Shown piece after piece: positions 50,562-59,975 of a stretch of DNA of 64,000 nt. Numbering within the stretch: the stretch's first letter is position 1; every line of letters starts with the position of its first letter. The notes under the pieces were generated by a model. The model ran no database searches. It was not told the origin of the DNA and worked only from the letters and a program-made list of their open reading frames with translations. The position numbers were made by a program, and so were the translations under genes. Source of the stretch: Ruminococcus sp. XPD3002 (GTDB taxonomy: Bacteria > Bacillota > Clostridia > Oscillospirales > Ruminococcaceae); contig FPJT01000014.1 of the NCBI GenBank assembly GCA_900119535.1, forward strand, positions 1 through 64,000, given 5' to 3'.

Positions 50562-50590
50562 TTTACATTTGAACAGTTTTGTGGTAGAAT
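50562..50590 (+). promoter_or_regulatory. SigA-like promoter of the SGNH gene
   Basis: TTTACA (50562-50567), 17-bp spacer, TAGAAT (50585-50590). Confidence 0.7.
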
Positions 50591-50601
50591 ACTACTGAAA
50601 T

Positions 50602-51633
50602 ATGTTGAACGGAAGTGATAAATTGTCCGGTATAAAAGAAAAGGCAATGTCAATGCTGCCAGCTGTTATAACTGTTTCTGCTCTGCTCACACTGGGCGGA
50701 GTTTCTCATGCTGTAGCGACCGCTGACTCTGCGGAAAGAACACTGCCTGCTGCCGAAGCCGCAGTCGAATGCGTTACAACTACCACAGCTGCATCGACTA
50801 CTGCTTCAACCACTACTTCAAAAACTACAACTACTTCAACAACTGCTGTTACCACTTCAACGACCGAGCAGACTACTTCTACAGAAACTGTTCCTGCAAC
50901 CGAGGCTCCTACTGCTGCACCAACTACAGCGGCAGCTGCAGAAGCTGCAACAGAATCTCCTACAGAAGCGGAGCATCCCGTTTATTCCTTCGATTACACC
51001 TCCGCAGGAGTATCGCCCAACAGCAGCTATTATCAGGACAGAATAGTTATTTTCGGTGATTCTATAGGCTACGGCTTCAACGCTTATGGCTATGTCCCCT
51101 TCGAGCATAATCTCGCAAAAGAGAATGTGGGAGTCTGGAATTTAGGTAATTTCACCTTCGATAAGGGCGGCGGTGAAATGAGCATGATAGATAATGTGGG
51201 ATACGTTGATCCTGCACTTATATACATATCTCTCGGAATGAACGACGTGAACGGCTTCTCTGTAAGCGGTTTTGCCGCAGACTACAGAAGCATTGTCGAC
51301 AGTATACTTGAAAAGGTACCCGATACAACTGTTGTTGTGGGAGCCATCACTCCCGTTTCCGAAAGCTGCGGATTCGTAAGCAACGATGTTATACGCGAAT
51401 ACAACTCCGCACTTGAAAACATGGTAAGCGAGATAAATTCGCCGCAGGTACTCTTCTTCGATGCCTATACCGTTCTTGCAGATCCTTATACTCTTGCACT
51501 TCCTGCAGAGCGTTCGGGCGGTGACGGCATTCATCTCGGAAGCGGATCTTACAGTGACCTTTTCACTGTATTATTCAGCTATCTTGATACTACTTCCGCA
51601 GCAGATCAGATAGCCAAACACGACGGATATTGA
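50602..51633 (+). CDS. Secreted SGNH/GDSL hydrolase with Thr-rich linker
   Basis: Up to 343 aa. A membrane or signal segment covers about 18-42. A very Thr-rich linker (60-125, TTSKTTTTSTTAVTTSTT) leads to an SGNH domain with IVIFGDSIGYGFNAYG, the oxyanion Gly, SLGMNDVNGFS and the closing GGDGIHLGSG (Asp/His). Esterase acting outside the cell, perhaps deacetylating polysaccharide. Start uncertain: ATG 50602 has no ribosome binding site and is about 5 nt from the predicted transcription start. TTG 50623 has GGAAGTGAT well placed. Confidence 0.85.
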   Translation: MLNGSDKLSGIKEKAMSMLPAVITVSALLTLGGVSHAVATADSAERTLPAAEAAVECVTTTTAASTTASTTTSKTTTTSTTAVTTSTTEQTTSTETVPATEAPTAAPTTAAAAEAATESPTEAEHPVYSFDYTSAGVSPNSSYYQDRIVIFGDSIGYGFNAYGYVPFEHNLAKENVGVWNLGNFTFDKGGGEMSMIDNVGYVDPALIYISLGMNDVNGFSVSGFAADYRSIVDSILEKVPDTTVVVGAITPVSESCGFVSNDVIREYNSALENMVSEINSPQVLFFDAYTVLADPYTLALPAERSGGDGIHLGSGSYSDLFTVLFSYLDTTSAADQIAKHDGY

Positions 51634-51670
51634 TAATATCAATATATAATGAATAGGGAGGAAATTGAAA

Positions 51671-52129
51671 ATGAGCAAATCCAAATACGACAAGGAACTC
51701 GAAAAGGCTTACAAAGACCTGAAAAGCTTTGAAGCCGAAAAAAACAGGGACAGGAACGACCTGCTGGCATTTTTCTGCGGACTTCTCGCATTCGGTGCAG
51801 GACTCTTTATGATCCTTCAGAATGTTGACGTCACAAGCAACTGGGGTGTTGCAGGCGGCGGTTACTTCTTCCGCCTCGGTTCGTTCTCACTGCCGAACGG
51901 TCTCATAATGCTGCCGATAATAGTCGGTATCGCAATGCTGTTCCTTATGGACAGAAAGATATTCGGCTGGATCGTTCTTTCGCTTGGTATCGTTATACTG
52001 CTGATAAGTATAATATCAAGTGTTCATCTTAGGTGGAGAACATCAAATGCCTATGTATTCCTCGTTATGTTTGCACTTGTTGCAGCAGGCGCAGGAACAA
52101 TGCTGAGAGTTCTTTTCAGAAAGCCATAA
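51671..52129 (+). CDS. Small integral membrane protein
   Basis: 152 aa from ATG 51671 (GGGAGG 9 nt upstream). A charged cytoplasmic N-terminus (SKYDKELEKAYKDLKSFEAE) is followed by four membrane helices with a Gly-rich loop (GVAGGGYFFRLGSFSLPNGL). No family recognised. Probably cotranscribed with the SGNH gene (37 nt gap) and ended by the hairpin at 52156. Confidence 0.7.
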   Translation: MSKSKYDKELEKAYKDLKSFEAEKNRDRNDLLAFFCGLLAFGAGLFMILQNVDVTSNWGVAGGGYFFRLGSFSLPNGLIMLPIIVGIAMLFLMDRKIFGWIVLSLGIVILLISIISSVHLRWRTSNAYVFLVMFALVAAGAGTMLRVLFRKP

Positions 52130-52155
52130 CGAAGCAATATATAATACAGATATTT

Positions 52156-52234
52156 AAAGCCATAGTATTTTCTGATATTCCGTCAGAGATACTATGGCTT
52201 TTCTGTTGACATCTGAGCATCGGCATGTTATAAT
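52156..52234 (+). promoter_or_regulatory. Hairpin-plus-promoter unit 1
   Basis: AAAGCCATAGTAT (52156-52168) pairs with ATACTATGGCTTT (from 52189) and terminates the upstream gene. It is followed directly by TTGACA (52206-52211), 17-bp spacer, TATAAT (52229-52234). The whole block is homologous to the minus-strand block at 55763-55839. Confidence 0.8.
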
Positions 52235-52274
52235 ATTGACTAATATTAAACCGATTTCAAAGGAGGTCCTTCAA

Positions 52275-52799
52275 ATGAATGAGTTATGTATGATAATAAA
52301 AGATATGGTAAAACCGAATTTTCTAAATATCAGAACCTCTCTCCGCACCTATGACAGAAATGCGATCTGCTGCGGCGCACCATGCTGGAGATGGGCATAT
52401 CACGCGATACATTCAGCCGATAAATGGTTTATTAATCCCTGCGTATACGATGAACCTCCGTTCCACGAAGAAGGACTTGACAATCCCGATAAGCCTGCTT
52501 CTGTTGTCCTGTCCGATGAGCAGCTTCTTGATTACCTTGACAGAGTCGAGCAGAAAACCTACGCATATCTTGATTCTCTCACAGACAAAATGCTGTATGA
52601 ATGTCCCGAAAACTGTGAGCACACGAGAATGGAGCTTGTTCTCAGACAATTCCGTCATATCTCGTTCCATACAGGTATGCTTAACGGACAGACTGCTCTT
52701 GCAACAGGTAAATTCCCGATGTGGGTATCTCAGGCTGATAAATACGTTGATGACGGTATCCTTTTCGGAAGATACAGAAAGGGACAAGTGACAAAATAA
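52275..52799 (+). CDS. DinB-superfamily protein
   Basis: 174 aa from ATG 52275 (AAAGGAGG). WRWAYHAIHSADKWF and LRQFRHISFHTGMLNG place the three His typical of DinB/YfiT metal sites in a four-helix bundle. These proteins include thiol-dependent transferases and damage-response proteins; the specific role is unknown. Stand-alone gene with the unit-1 promoter and its own terminator. Confidence 0.75.
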   Translation: MNELCMIIKDMVKPNFLNIRTSLRTYDRNAICCGAPCWRWAYHAIHSADKWFINPCVYDEPPFHEEGLDNPDKPASVVLSDEQLLDYLDRVEQKTYAYLDSLTDKMLYECPENCEHTRMELVLRQFRHISFHTGMLNGQTALATGKFPMWVSQADKYVDDGILFGRYRKGQVTK

Positions 52800-52834
52800 A
52801 CTATGGTGCTCAGAATTTCACAATAAAAAGATAA

Positions 52835-52870
52835 AACAGTCTGTACTTAATGAAGCACAGACTGTTTTTT
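52835..52870 (+). terminator. Terminator of the DinB gene
   Basis: AACAGTCTGT (52835-52844) pairs with ACAGACTGTT (52857-52866), then T run. Confidence 0.9.
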
Positions 52871-52901
52871 GTTTGTCTTAAAGCGAGGTGGTATATTTTA
52901 A

Positions 52902-54381
<1,480 letters not shown>

Positions 54382-54387
54382 TATTTA

Positions 54388-54416
54388 ATAATATCACCTT
54401 TCTCTATTATTGTCAA
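54388..54416 (-). promoter_or_regulatory. SigA promoter of eno
   Basis: TTGACA (54411-54416), 17-bp spacer, TATTAT (54388-54393) on the minus strand. Confidence 0.82.
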
Positions 54417-54555
54417 TGGAGAAACCACTTAATCCAAATTTGTTTGTATAAGATAACAAATATATTAAAACGTTAGTATAGTAAAACTATATGATTCTTC
54501 TAATCCGCAGAATAGCAAAATTCACGTACTGTACGGATTACTACATACAAATTTT

Positions 54556-54588
54556 GCCCCCGGGCATTTCAGTCAATTGCTCGGGGGC
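54556..54588 (-). terminator. GC-rich hairpin at the end of the iminopeptidase-like gene
   Basis: GCCCCCGGGC (54556-54565) with GCTCGGGGGC (54579-54588). Neither side has a strong T tract, so terminator function is probable, not certain. Confidence 0.55.
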
Positions 54589-54624
54589 ACTTCATTTTAT
54601 ACGTCCGCTAAGGTAAATCAATAA

Positions 54625-55725
54625 TTATCTGCTCTTTTGCTTTTCAGCAATTCTATGAATGAACTCCGCCAACTGATTGCAACGAAGCATTGGTGAGCCG
54701 TGACCTCCGTCAACACAGATCATTTCCTTGTCGGGAGCATTCACTGTTTCATAATAATCGGCAGCGACTTCTACCATATTGCTTACACCGTGATCCTTAC
54801 TGCCCTCGATAAGATAAAACGGCATTTCATATTCTGTCCGCTGACTGATTGGAATCTGTGAACAGATTCCGTCACCGTAGATATCTCCGCCAAGCAGCAC
54901 TTCTTCAATATATTTGTCATAATCGGACGTACCCATAAGCAGACGATACTCCTCCGCAAGCGTACAATAGGGATTGAAGAATATTGCCTTATACATATTC
55001 TCATCTGAAACACTGAATATATTGTCGGAATAGGAATACGCCGAGTATGCCAGCTTCAGGTATGTATCCTCCTGCGCCCTCAGCCCCTTTTCCGGATCAA
55101 ATTTCTCCGCAGCAGCGTGGATTTCAGGATCATCTGTTGATTGCTCAAGCATATACTCCTTAAATCTCTGTCGGCTGAGTGATTCATCAACCACAAGACT
55201 TGACACAATCAAAGCGTCATACTTATTCGGATAGTCAAGTGCGAGATTCGCAGCGAAAAGTGAACCCCACGAGTGTCCGTAGAGTGTGATCTTATCTTTA
55301 TGCAGATAATCACAAAGATAATCCGTCATTGCTTTTCCATCTGAGATCATAAGCTCTGCCGTTATAGGCTTTTCTTCCTTATAGTCAGGATAATTATGAC
55401 CGCATCCACGCTGATCCCATTCAACCACTGTATAATCTGCACTCAATTTGCGGAAAATGCTCCAATCCAGTCCAACTGTCGGATAACATGGTCCACCGTG
55501 CAGATACAAGAGAACAGGGTTATCCTTATCCTGCCCATAGATGCTGATCCATTGCTTTGTACCATTGATATCGACATACATCGTTTCGTTGATACCGCCG
55601 TCAGGCGTTCTTTTATAGTACAGCTTTCCGACACAACGAACGATCAGAAGAATGATAATAAGACCAAGAATGACGATCCCGATCCATTTTAATATCTTTA
55701 GCATCGTTTTAAGTATCTTTTTCAT
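54625..55725 (-). CDS. Membrane-anchored proline-iminopeptidase-like alpha/beta hydrolase
   Basis: 366 aa from ATG 55725. One N-terminal membrane helix (about 10-30), then a hydrolase with LLYLHGGPCYPTVGLDW (HGGP oxyanion motif of the S33 family), VVEWDQRGCGHNYPDY and the nucleophile elbow ITLYGHSWGSLFAANLAL. A late GGHGSPMLRCNQLAEF supplies the His. Likely a peptidase or esterase at the membrane. The ribosome binding site is weak. Transcribed from the hairpin-promoter unit 2, which makes it stand-alone. Confidence 0.88.
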   Translation of the reverse strand: MKKILKTMLKILKWIGIVILGLIIILLIVRCVGKLYYKRTPDGGINETMYVDINGTKQWISIYGQDKDNPVLLYLHGGPCYPTVGLDWSIFRKLSADYTVVEWDQRGCGHNYPDYKEEKPITAELMISDGKAMTDYLCDYLHKDKITLYGHSWGSLFAANLALDYPNKYDALIVSSLVVDESLSRQRFKEYMLEQSTDDPEIHAAAEKFDPEKGLRAQEDTYLKLAYSAYSYSDNIFSVSDENMYKAIFFNPYCTLAEEYRLLMGTSDYDKYIEEVLLGGDIYGDGICSQIPISQRTEYEMPFYLIEGSKDHGVSNMVEVAADYYETVNAPDKEMICVDGGHGSPMLRCNQLAEFIHRIAEKQKSR

Positions 55726-55762
55726 AGTAAATACCCGTAATTTCCGATTTTTGTTAGTAACA

Positions 55763-55839
55763 ATTATAGCATAACATTCATGTACTGTCAATAAAAAAGC
55801 CATAGCACTTCTGTCCACAAATCAGAAATACTATGGCTT
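55763..55839 (-). promoter_or_regulatory. Hairpin-plus-promoter unit 2
   Basis: On the minus strand AAGCCATAGTA (from 55839) pairs with TGCTATGGCTTTTTT (to 55793), ending the upstream membrane-protein operon. Then come TTGACA (55786-55791), 17-bp spacer and TATAAT (55763-55768). It shares sequence and order with unit 1 at 52156-52234. Confidence 0.8.
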
Positions 55840-55868
55840 AAACTATATCAAATAATCCTGTGATAAGT

Positions 55869-57695
55869 TCACTTTTTCTTTGCCTTTGGAGTTGTTTCAG
55901 CTTTCTCCGAAGGTTCGGCTTCTTCTGCTTTTACTTCCTCTGAATCAGGTTCTGATACTGCTGTTTCTTCAGTGACCTCTGCTTCGGTATCTTCGGGTGA
56001 AGCTTCTTCCGCCTCTTCATTTACTGCTTCGGAAGCTGTTTCTTCAACAACGGTATTTGCGCCGCATATAGCATCAAGTTTGCGGAAGGGTTTCATCACC
56101 TTATCGGGAAGCCTGTCAAACAGCGCTACAGCGCCATAGCCTGCAAAGCCTGTCATCATGATGAAATACGGTACAGCGTACTGTGATTTCGCTTCACCGA
56201 GAAGATGATACAGGATTCCGCCGAGTATTATCAGAGGGAAGAATACCGCAAGGAAGTTCCTGTCCCTGATAAGCATGAATACTCCCACAAGCACCATAAC
56301 AAATATGAACTGTGCATAGATATCCATGTATCTCTTTGACTTCTGCTCTCCTTTGAACAGCGCCCACTCAGCAGGCTGTGTCCTGTCTCCGTAAAGCACA
56401 CGGACTTTACAGTTCCACAAACTCTGATATGTGGTCTCGTTCCACTGTGAAACGAACTTTGTATAGAAAAAGTCATTTGCAAACTGCGGATTCTCAAGGA
56501 AATAATCAACGTGTTCCTTTATGTTCTTCTTTGAAGCCTCAGCAGCGGCGTCCGCATCAAAGCCGTGTTCCTCGAAATTTGCAACTGTCGGGTAATAATT
56601 ATACCATCCTGGTGCGTTGTCCGCAACACACATGCCCATATCGAACCACGATACGAAGGGTACACTGTCGCCAAGATCAACTCCTGCACGTTTTTCGTAC
56701 ATTCCCTTTATAAGCGGAGATATTGAAACACCTGCGAAACATGCCGCAGCAATGCAGATCACGTTCGGGATGATGCGTTTCTTACTGAACATCGTTACGA
56801 AGAGAACTGCGCATAACGCAACAAGTACTATCAGGTTGTTGGACTTTATCATAACCGCTATTACAAGCGAGCATACGGTCAGAAGTCCGTAAATCACCAT
56901 TGGAACTGTCTTTTCTGACTTAAGGAACTTCACTGCGAAGTAAACTGTCCAGATAGAAAAGCACGAACCGGGGATAAGTCCGTAAACGAAGCTGCATGTT
57001 ATCATCGGAGCTGTACTGAACAGCAGTATGAAGCCTGTGATGCGGCTTATGCGTTTGTCTCCGAAAACGGTATTGTTGAAAAGCAAAAGTCCCATATAAC
57101 CGAATGCAAGCAGGAATACGTTAACGTAGCTGATATATATCAGCTTGTCGCCTGCCCCAAGCATATCCGCAATACGGATTATTATCTCATTGAAGAAAAC
57201 GTAGCCGAGCTGGAATGAGTAATTATAGAAATATCGGTCGCCGTTGGTAAGGCAGACATAAACATCTTTAGCAAAGTCGTATGAAGCCGCCTGCACCCTG
57301 TAAGAATCCTCACTCGGAGCGTTCTGTGCGCTGTGTACCCAGATACAACCGAGTACAACAGTCCAGATGAAAACGAATCCCATAATGACGGGCAAAGGTA
57401 CCTTTTTCAGAAGCGGCATCACTGTGAAGCATACTGCCGCCGCAATGATGAACCAGATGATGTTGAAAAGGAAATTGTCATTGTAGTACACTAATGCTTC
57501 GAGACTTATTCCCTTGTGATAAAGTGCATTGTTAACTGCGTTGCTCTCGTCGATTATCTCCATACCTGTCGTATGAAGGAACGCTGACAGAGTAAGTATC
57601 AGCATTATGAATGTCATTATCACTCCGATAAGCGAAGCGGCAATGGCAGTAAAATTATTTTCACGTATGATATGTCTCTTAGGTGCTGTATCCAT
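55869..57695 (-). CDS. Polytopic membrane protein, GT-C glycosyltransferase-like, with acidic tail
   Basis: 608 aa with about 11-13 membrane helices up to residue 535. A large outer loop (YRVQAASYDFAKDVYVCLTN and on) is typical of dolichyl-phosphate-mannose-type GT-C transferases. The last 70 residues are a disordered Glu/Ala/Thr tail (EETASEAVNEEAEEASPEDT) ending in a Lys-rich KAKKK. It probably handles lipid-linked sugars for cell-surface polymers. GGAGG precedes the ATG, 15 nt after the DUF2079-like gene. The GT-C class is inferred from topology. Confidence 0.72.
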   Translation of the reverse strand: MDTAPKRHIIRENNFTAIAASLIGVIMTFIMLILTLSAFLHTTGMEIIDESNAVNNALYHKGISLEALVYYNDNFLFNIIWFIIAAAVCFTVMPLLKKVPLPVIMGFVFIWTVVLGCIWVHSAQNAPSEDSYRVQAASYDFAKDVYVCLTNGDRYFYNYSFQLGYVFFNEIIIRIADMLGAGDKLIYISYVNVFLLAFGYMGLLLFNNTVFGDKRISRITGFILLFSTAPMITCSFVYGLIPGSCFSIWTVYFAVKFLKSEKTVPMVIYGLLTVCSLVIAVMIKSNNLIVLVALCAVLFVTMFSKKRIIPNVICIAAACFAGVSISPLIKGMYEKRAGVDLGDSVPFVSWFDMGMCVADNAPGWYNYYPTVANFEEHGFDADAAAEASKKNIKEHVDYFLENPQFANDFFYTKFVSQWNETTYQSLWNCKVRVLYGDRTQPAEWALFKGEQKSKRYMDIYAQFIFVMVLVGVFMLIRDRNFLAVFFPLIILGGILYHLLGEAKSQYAVPYFIMMTGFAGYGAVALFDRLPDKVMKPFRKLDAICGANTVVEETASEAVNEEAEEASPEDTEAEVTEETAVSEPDSEEVKAEEAEPSEKAETTPKAKKK

Positions 57696-57710
57696 TATTG
57701 ACCTCCGTTA

Positions 57711-59810
57711 TCAATACAGGGAATTAGGATTCTTAAATACCTTTATCCTGCCCTGGCAGTCATCAACTTCTGTGATCCCGTATTTCTCAAAGTACGGGAA
57801 TATAGCGTTGTAAAGGTCGGAAGAAGTCGGGATAACGAAGTAGTCGTACCTGTCAACATCGATAATGGTCATTTCTTCCTGATTGAGGTCATTGAAGTCG
57901 AAGATATATGCTTCATCACGGTCAGCCATATGAGGAAGGAGGAAGTTGTCGCCGCCTACTGAAGCCTCTTCAGGAATTCTGTCGAGCATTTCTTCAAGTG
58001 CGTCGAAGTAGTCCTTTTCACGCTTATGTGACTCGTATGTTCCGATGTTGTGTGAGAAAAGTCCGAGGGACATGAGTATTCCTGCACAACCGAGAAGTAC
58101 AGGGACATCCTGCTGTTTCTTTCTTCCCATATCGTCCAGATTTATGATGGACATGTAGATAAGCGGACAAATAGGTCCGTAGATGTACTGGAAACCGATA
58201 TTTGATGCGTATCCGTAGTTTGCACCGATAACCATATTCATTATAACCCACGGCAGCATAAGCAGGAATCTGTTGACCTTCTTTGTAAAGAAAGGCATGA
58301 ACAGCAGCGGAAGCATACACTCCATGAAGAACTGTAATGTAGTATCGTGAAGAAGTGTACTGAAGAAGTATGCAGGATCTGCAAGAACGTTCTTTACTAC
58401 CTCACCGAGACCAGCATCCTGATGTATGAGGAGATGACCGAAACGTGAAGAAGTCATCATATTTCCGTCGCCGTGCTTCATGAGCCAGTTTGTTATAGTT
58501 ACCATGTAGATACCGCTGAGAACGGCGATGATAAGGCAGTTGAATCGCTTCTTTTCGCCTTTTTCGCGGAAGAACATGTACATTACTATGCATATAACGT
58601 AAAGAGGAGCATCCTCCTTTACAATGCAGACGAGTACCGAGAATATATAAAGCGGTATATATTTCTTTGCATCAACTGCCCAGAGAAGCCACATAAGGAG
58701 TGTAGGAAGAAATGCGTTCTCGTGGAACTCATAGTAGTTCGGTCCGATAAGTCCGCAGCAGAATACATATGCGAAGCTCATGAATATGAGTGAAGCGCCC
58801 TTGAGGTTGTGACGTCTGCATATGAGGAACATCGGGATGAAACCGCCCATCGCAAGAACTGCCTGAGATACGAGAAGTGTTGTCTCCGACGGGAAGAGCT
58901 TGTATATCGGTACAAGCAGGTAGAATATATAGGATGAGTGGACTTTGAAGTGTGTAAGGAATTTGTCACGCTCAAGAGTAGTTACAGCAGTGAGATTCTT
59001 TCCGAGTGAGTGGTACATCTGAACGAAAATACCGAAATCAAAAGAAGAAGAACCGAAGTTCTTGTGTCGGCATACTGTTGTTACCGCTACAAAAGCACAC
59101 ACCGCTGTTGCAGCAGCAGTTACTATGACGAAACTCAGCCACGTCGGTATCTTGCCGAATATCTTTTTCCTTCGCAATTTTCCAAGCAGATAATAGATGA
59201 ATATGAGACAGATTATCGCATTGCCCATAGAGAATATGGAGTGATTGAGCCTCCACATATATTCGATTCCGAAGAACATTACTCCGCCAATCGAAAGGGC
59301 AGGTGCAAGCTTCTTCAGATTCTTTGGCACAAAGTAGTAAATAGCGGTGAGGAGCACGAATATCAGTCCCACGAACAGCATAGTCTTTGGAAGGCTGACA
59401 TTATCCACAAACTCCTTCCAGTTGACTATAGGGTAGATCGAACGTTTTTTCAGTACATGAAGGTTTACGGCAGACATGCTGAAAAAAGCAGTGATAAAGT
59501 GGACCAGCATCATATCTGGGATGCCTGCACGTTTTCCGAAAGAACCGGCTTTCTTCCTGATCGCCGTCCACAGCTCAGCAAGTCCGGGACCTTCGTCCTC
59601 TTCAGTCTTTTTTTCGGGAACAGCAGCAGCCTCGGCTGTTTCCGGCTCAGCCTTCACAGTTTCCTCAGCCTTATCAGCAGATACTGCTTCTTCTGCAGCG
59701 ATCTCTGCGGCATCAGCAACTATTTCCTTCGCAGCAGACTCAGCTTTTTCCGCAGCAGTATTTACCGCTTTCTCAGAAGCAGGCTTACTGCTTTTATGTC
59801 GTTTGCTCAT
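57711..59810 (-). CDS. DUF2079-like polytopic membrane protein with Ala/Glu-rich N-terminus
   Basis: 699 aa from ATG 59810 (GGAGG 9 nt upstream). Residues 1-80 are a charged Ala/Glu/Lys segment (AAEKAESAAKEIVADAAEIA). About 12-13 membrane helices follow. FDFGIFVQMYHSLGKNLTAV, FKVHSSYIFYLLVPIYKLFP and NYYEFHENAFLPTLLMWLLW match the DUF2079 pattern (GT-C-like proteins of unknown donor). It is cotranscribed with the next membrane protein, whose opposite end carries a similar charged tail. Confidence 0.82.
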   Translation of the reverse strand: MSKRHKSSKPASEKAVNTAAEKAESAAKEIVADAAEIAAEEAVSADKAEETVKAEPETAEAAAVPEKKTEEDEGPGLAELWTAIRKKAGSFGKRAGIPDMMLVHFITAFFSMSAVNLHVLKKRSIYPIVNWKEFVDNVSLPKTMLFVGLIFVLLTAIYYFVPKNLKKLAPALSIGGVMFFGIEYMWRLNHSIFSMGNAIICLIFIYYLLGKLRRKKIFGKIPTWLSFVIVTAAATAVCAFVAVTTVCRHKNFGSSSFDFGIFVQMYHSLGKNLTAVTTLERDKFLTHFKVHSSYIFYLLVPIYKLFPSETTLLVSQAVLAMGGFIPMFLICRRHNLKGASLIFMSFAYVFCCGLIGPNYYEFHENAFLPTLLMWLLWAVDAKKYIPLYIFSVLVCIVKEDAPLYVICIVMYMFFREKGEKKRFNCLIIAVLSGIYMVTITNWLMKHGDGNMMTSSRFGHLLIHQDAGLGEVVKNVLADPAYFFSTLLHDTTLQFFMECMLPLLFMPFFTKKVNRFLLMLPWVIMNMVIGANYGYASNIGFQYIYGPICPLIYMSIINLDDMGRKKQQDVPVLLGCAGILMSLGLFSHNIGTYESHKREKDYFDALEEMLDRIPEEASVGGDNFLLPHMADRDEAYIFDFNDLNQEEMTIIDVDRYDYFVIPTSSDLYNAIFPYFEKYGITEVDDCQGRIKVFKNPNSLY

Positions 59811-59940
59811 TATCATATCCTCCTGAAACAAGGCTGTAAAACAGCCGATACTTATTTTGCTTTACACATAAAATCATTATATCAAATATAAGCTTACATG
59901 TCAAGCCGAATATCAATCATATTAACGATTTATCAGCACT

Positions 59941-59966
59941 GAAAAGAGGCGCACAGTGTACGCCTC
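59941..59966 (-). terminator. Terminator of the P-type ATPase gene
   Basis: GAGGCG (59946-59951) and CGCCTC (59961-59966), with TTTT on the minus-strand 3' side. Confidence 0.8.
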
Positions 59967-59975
59967 ACGTTAGTG

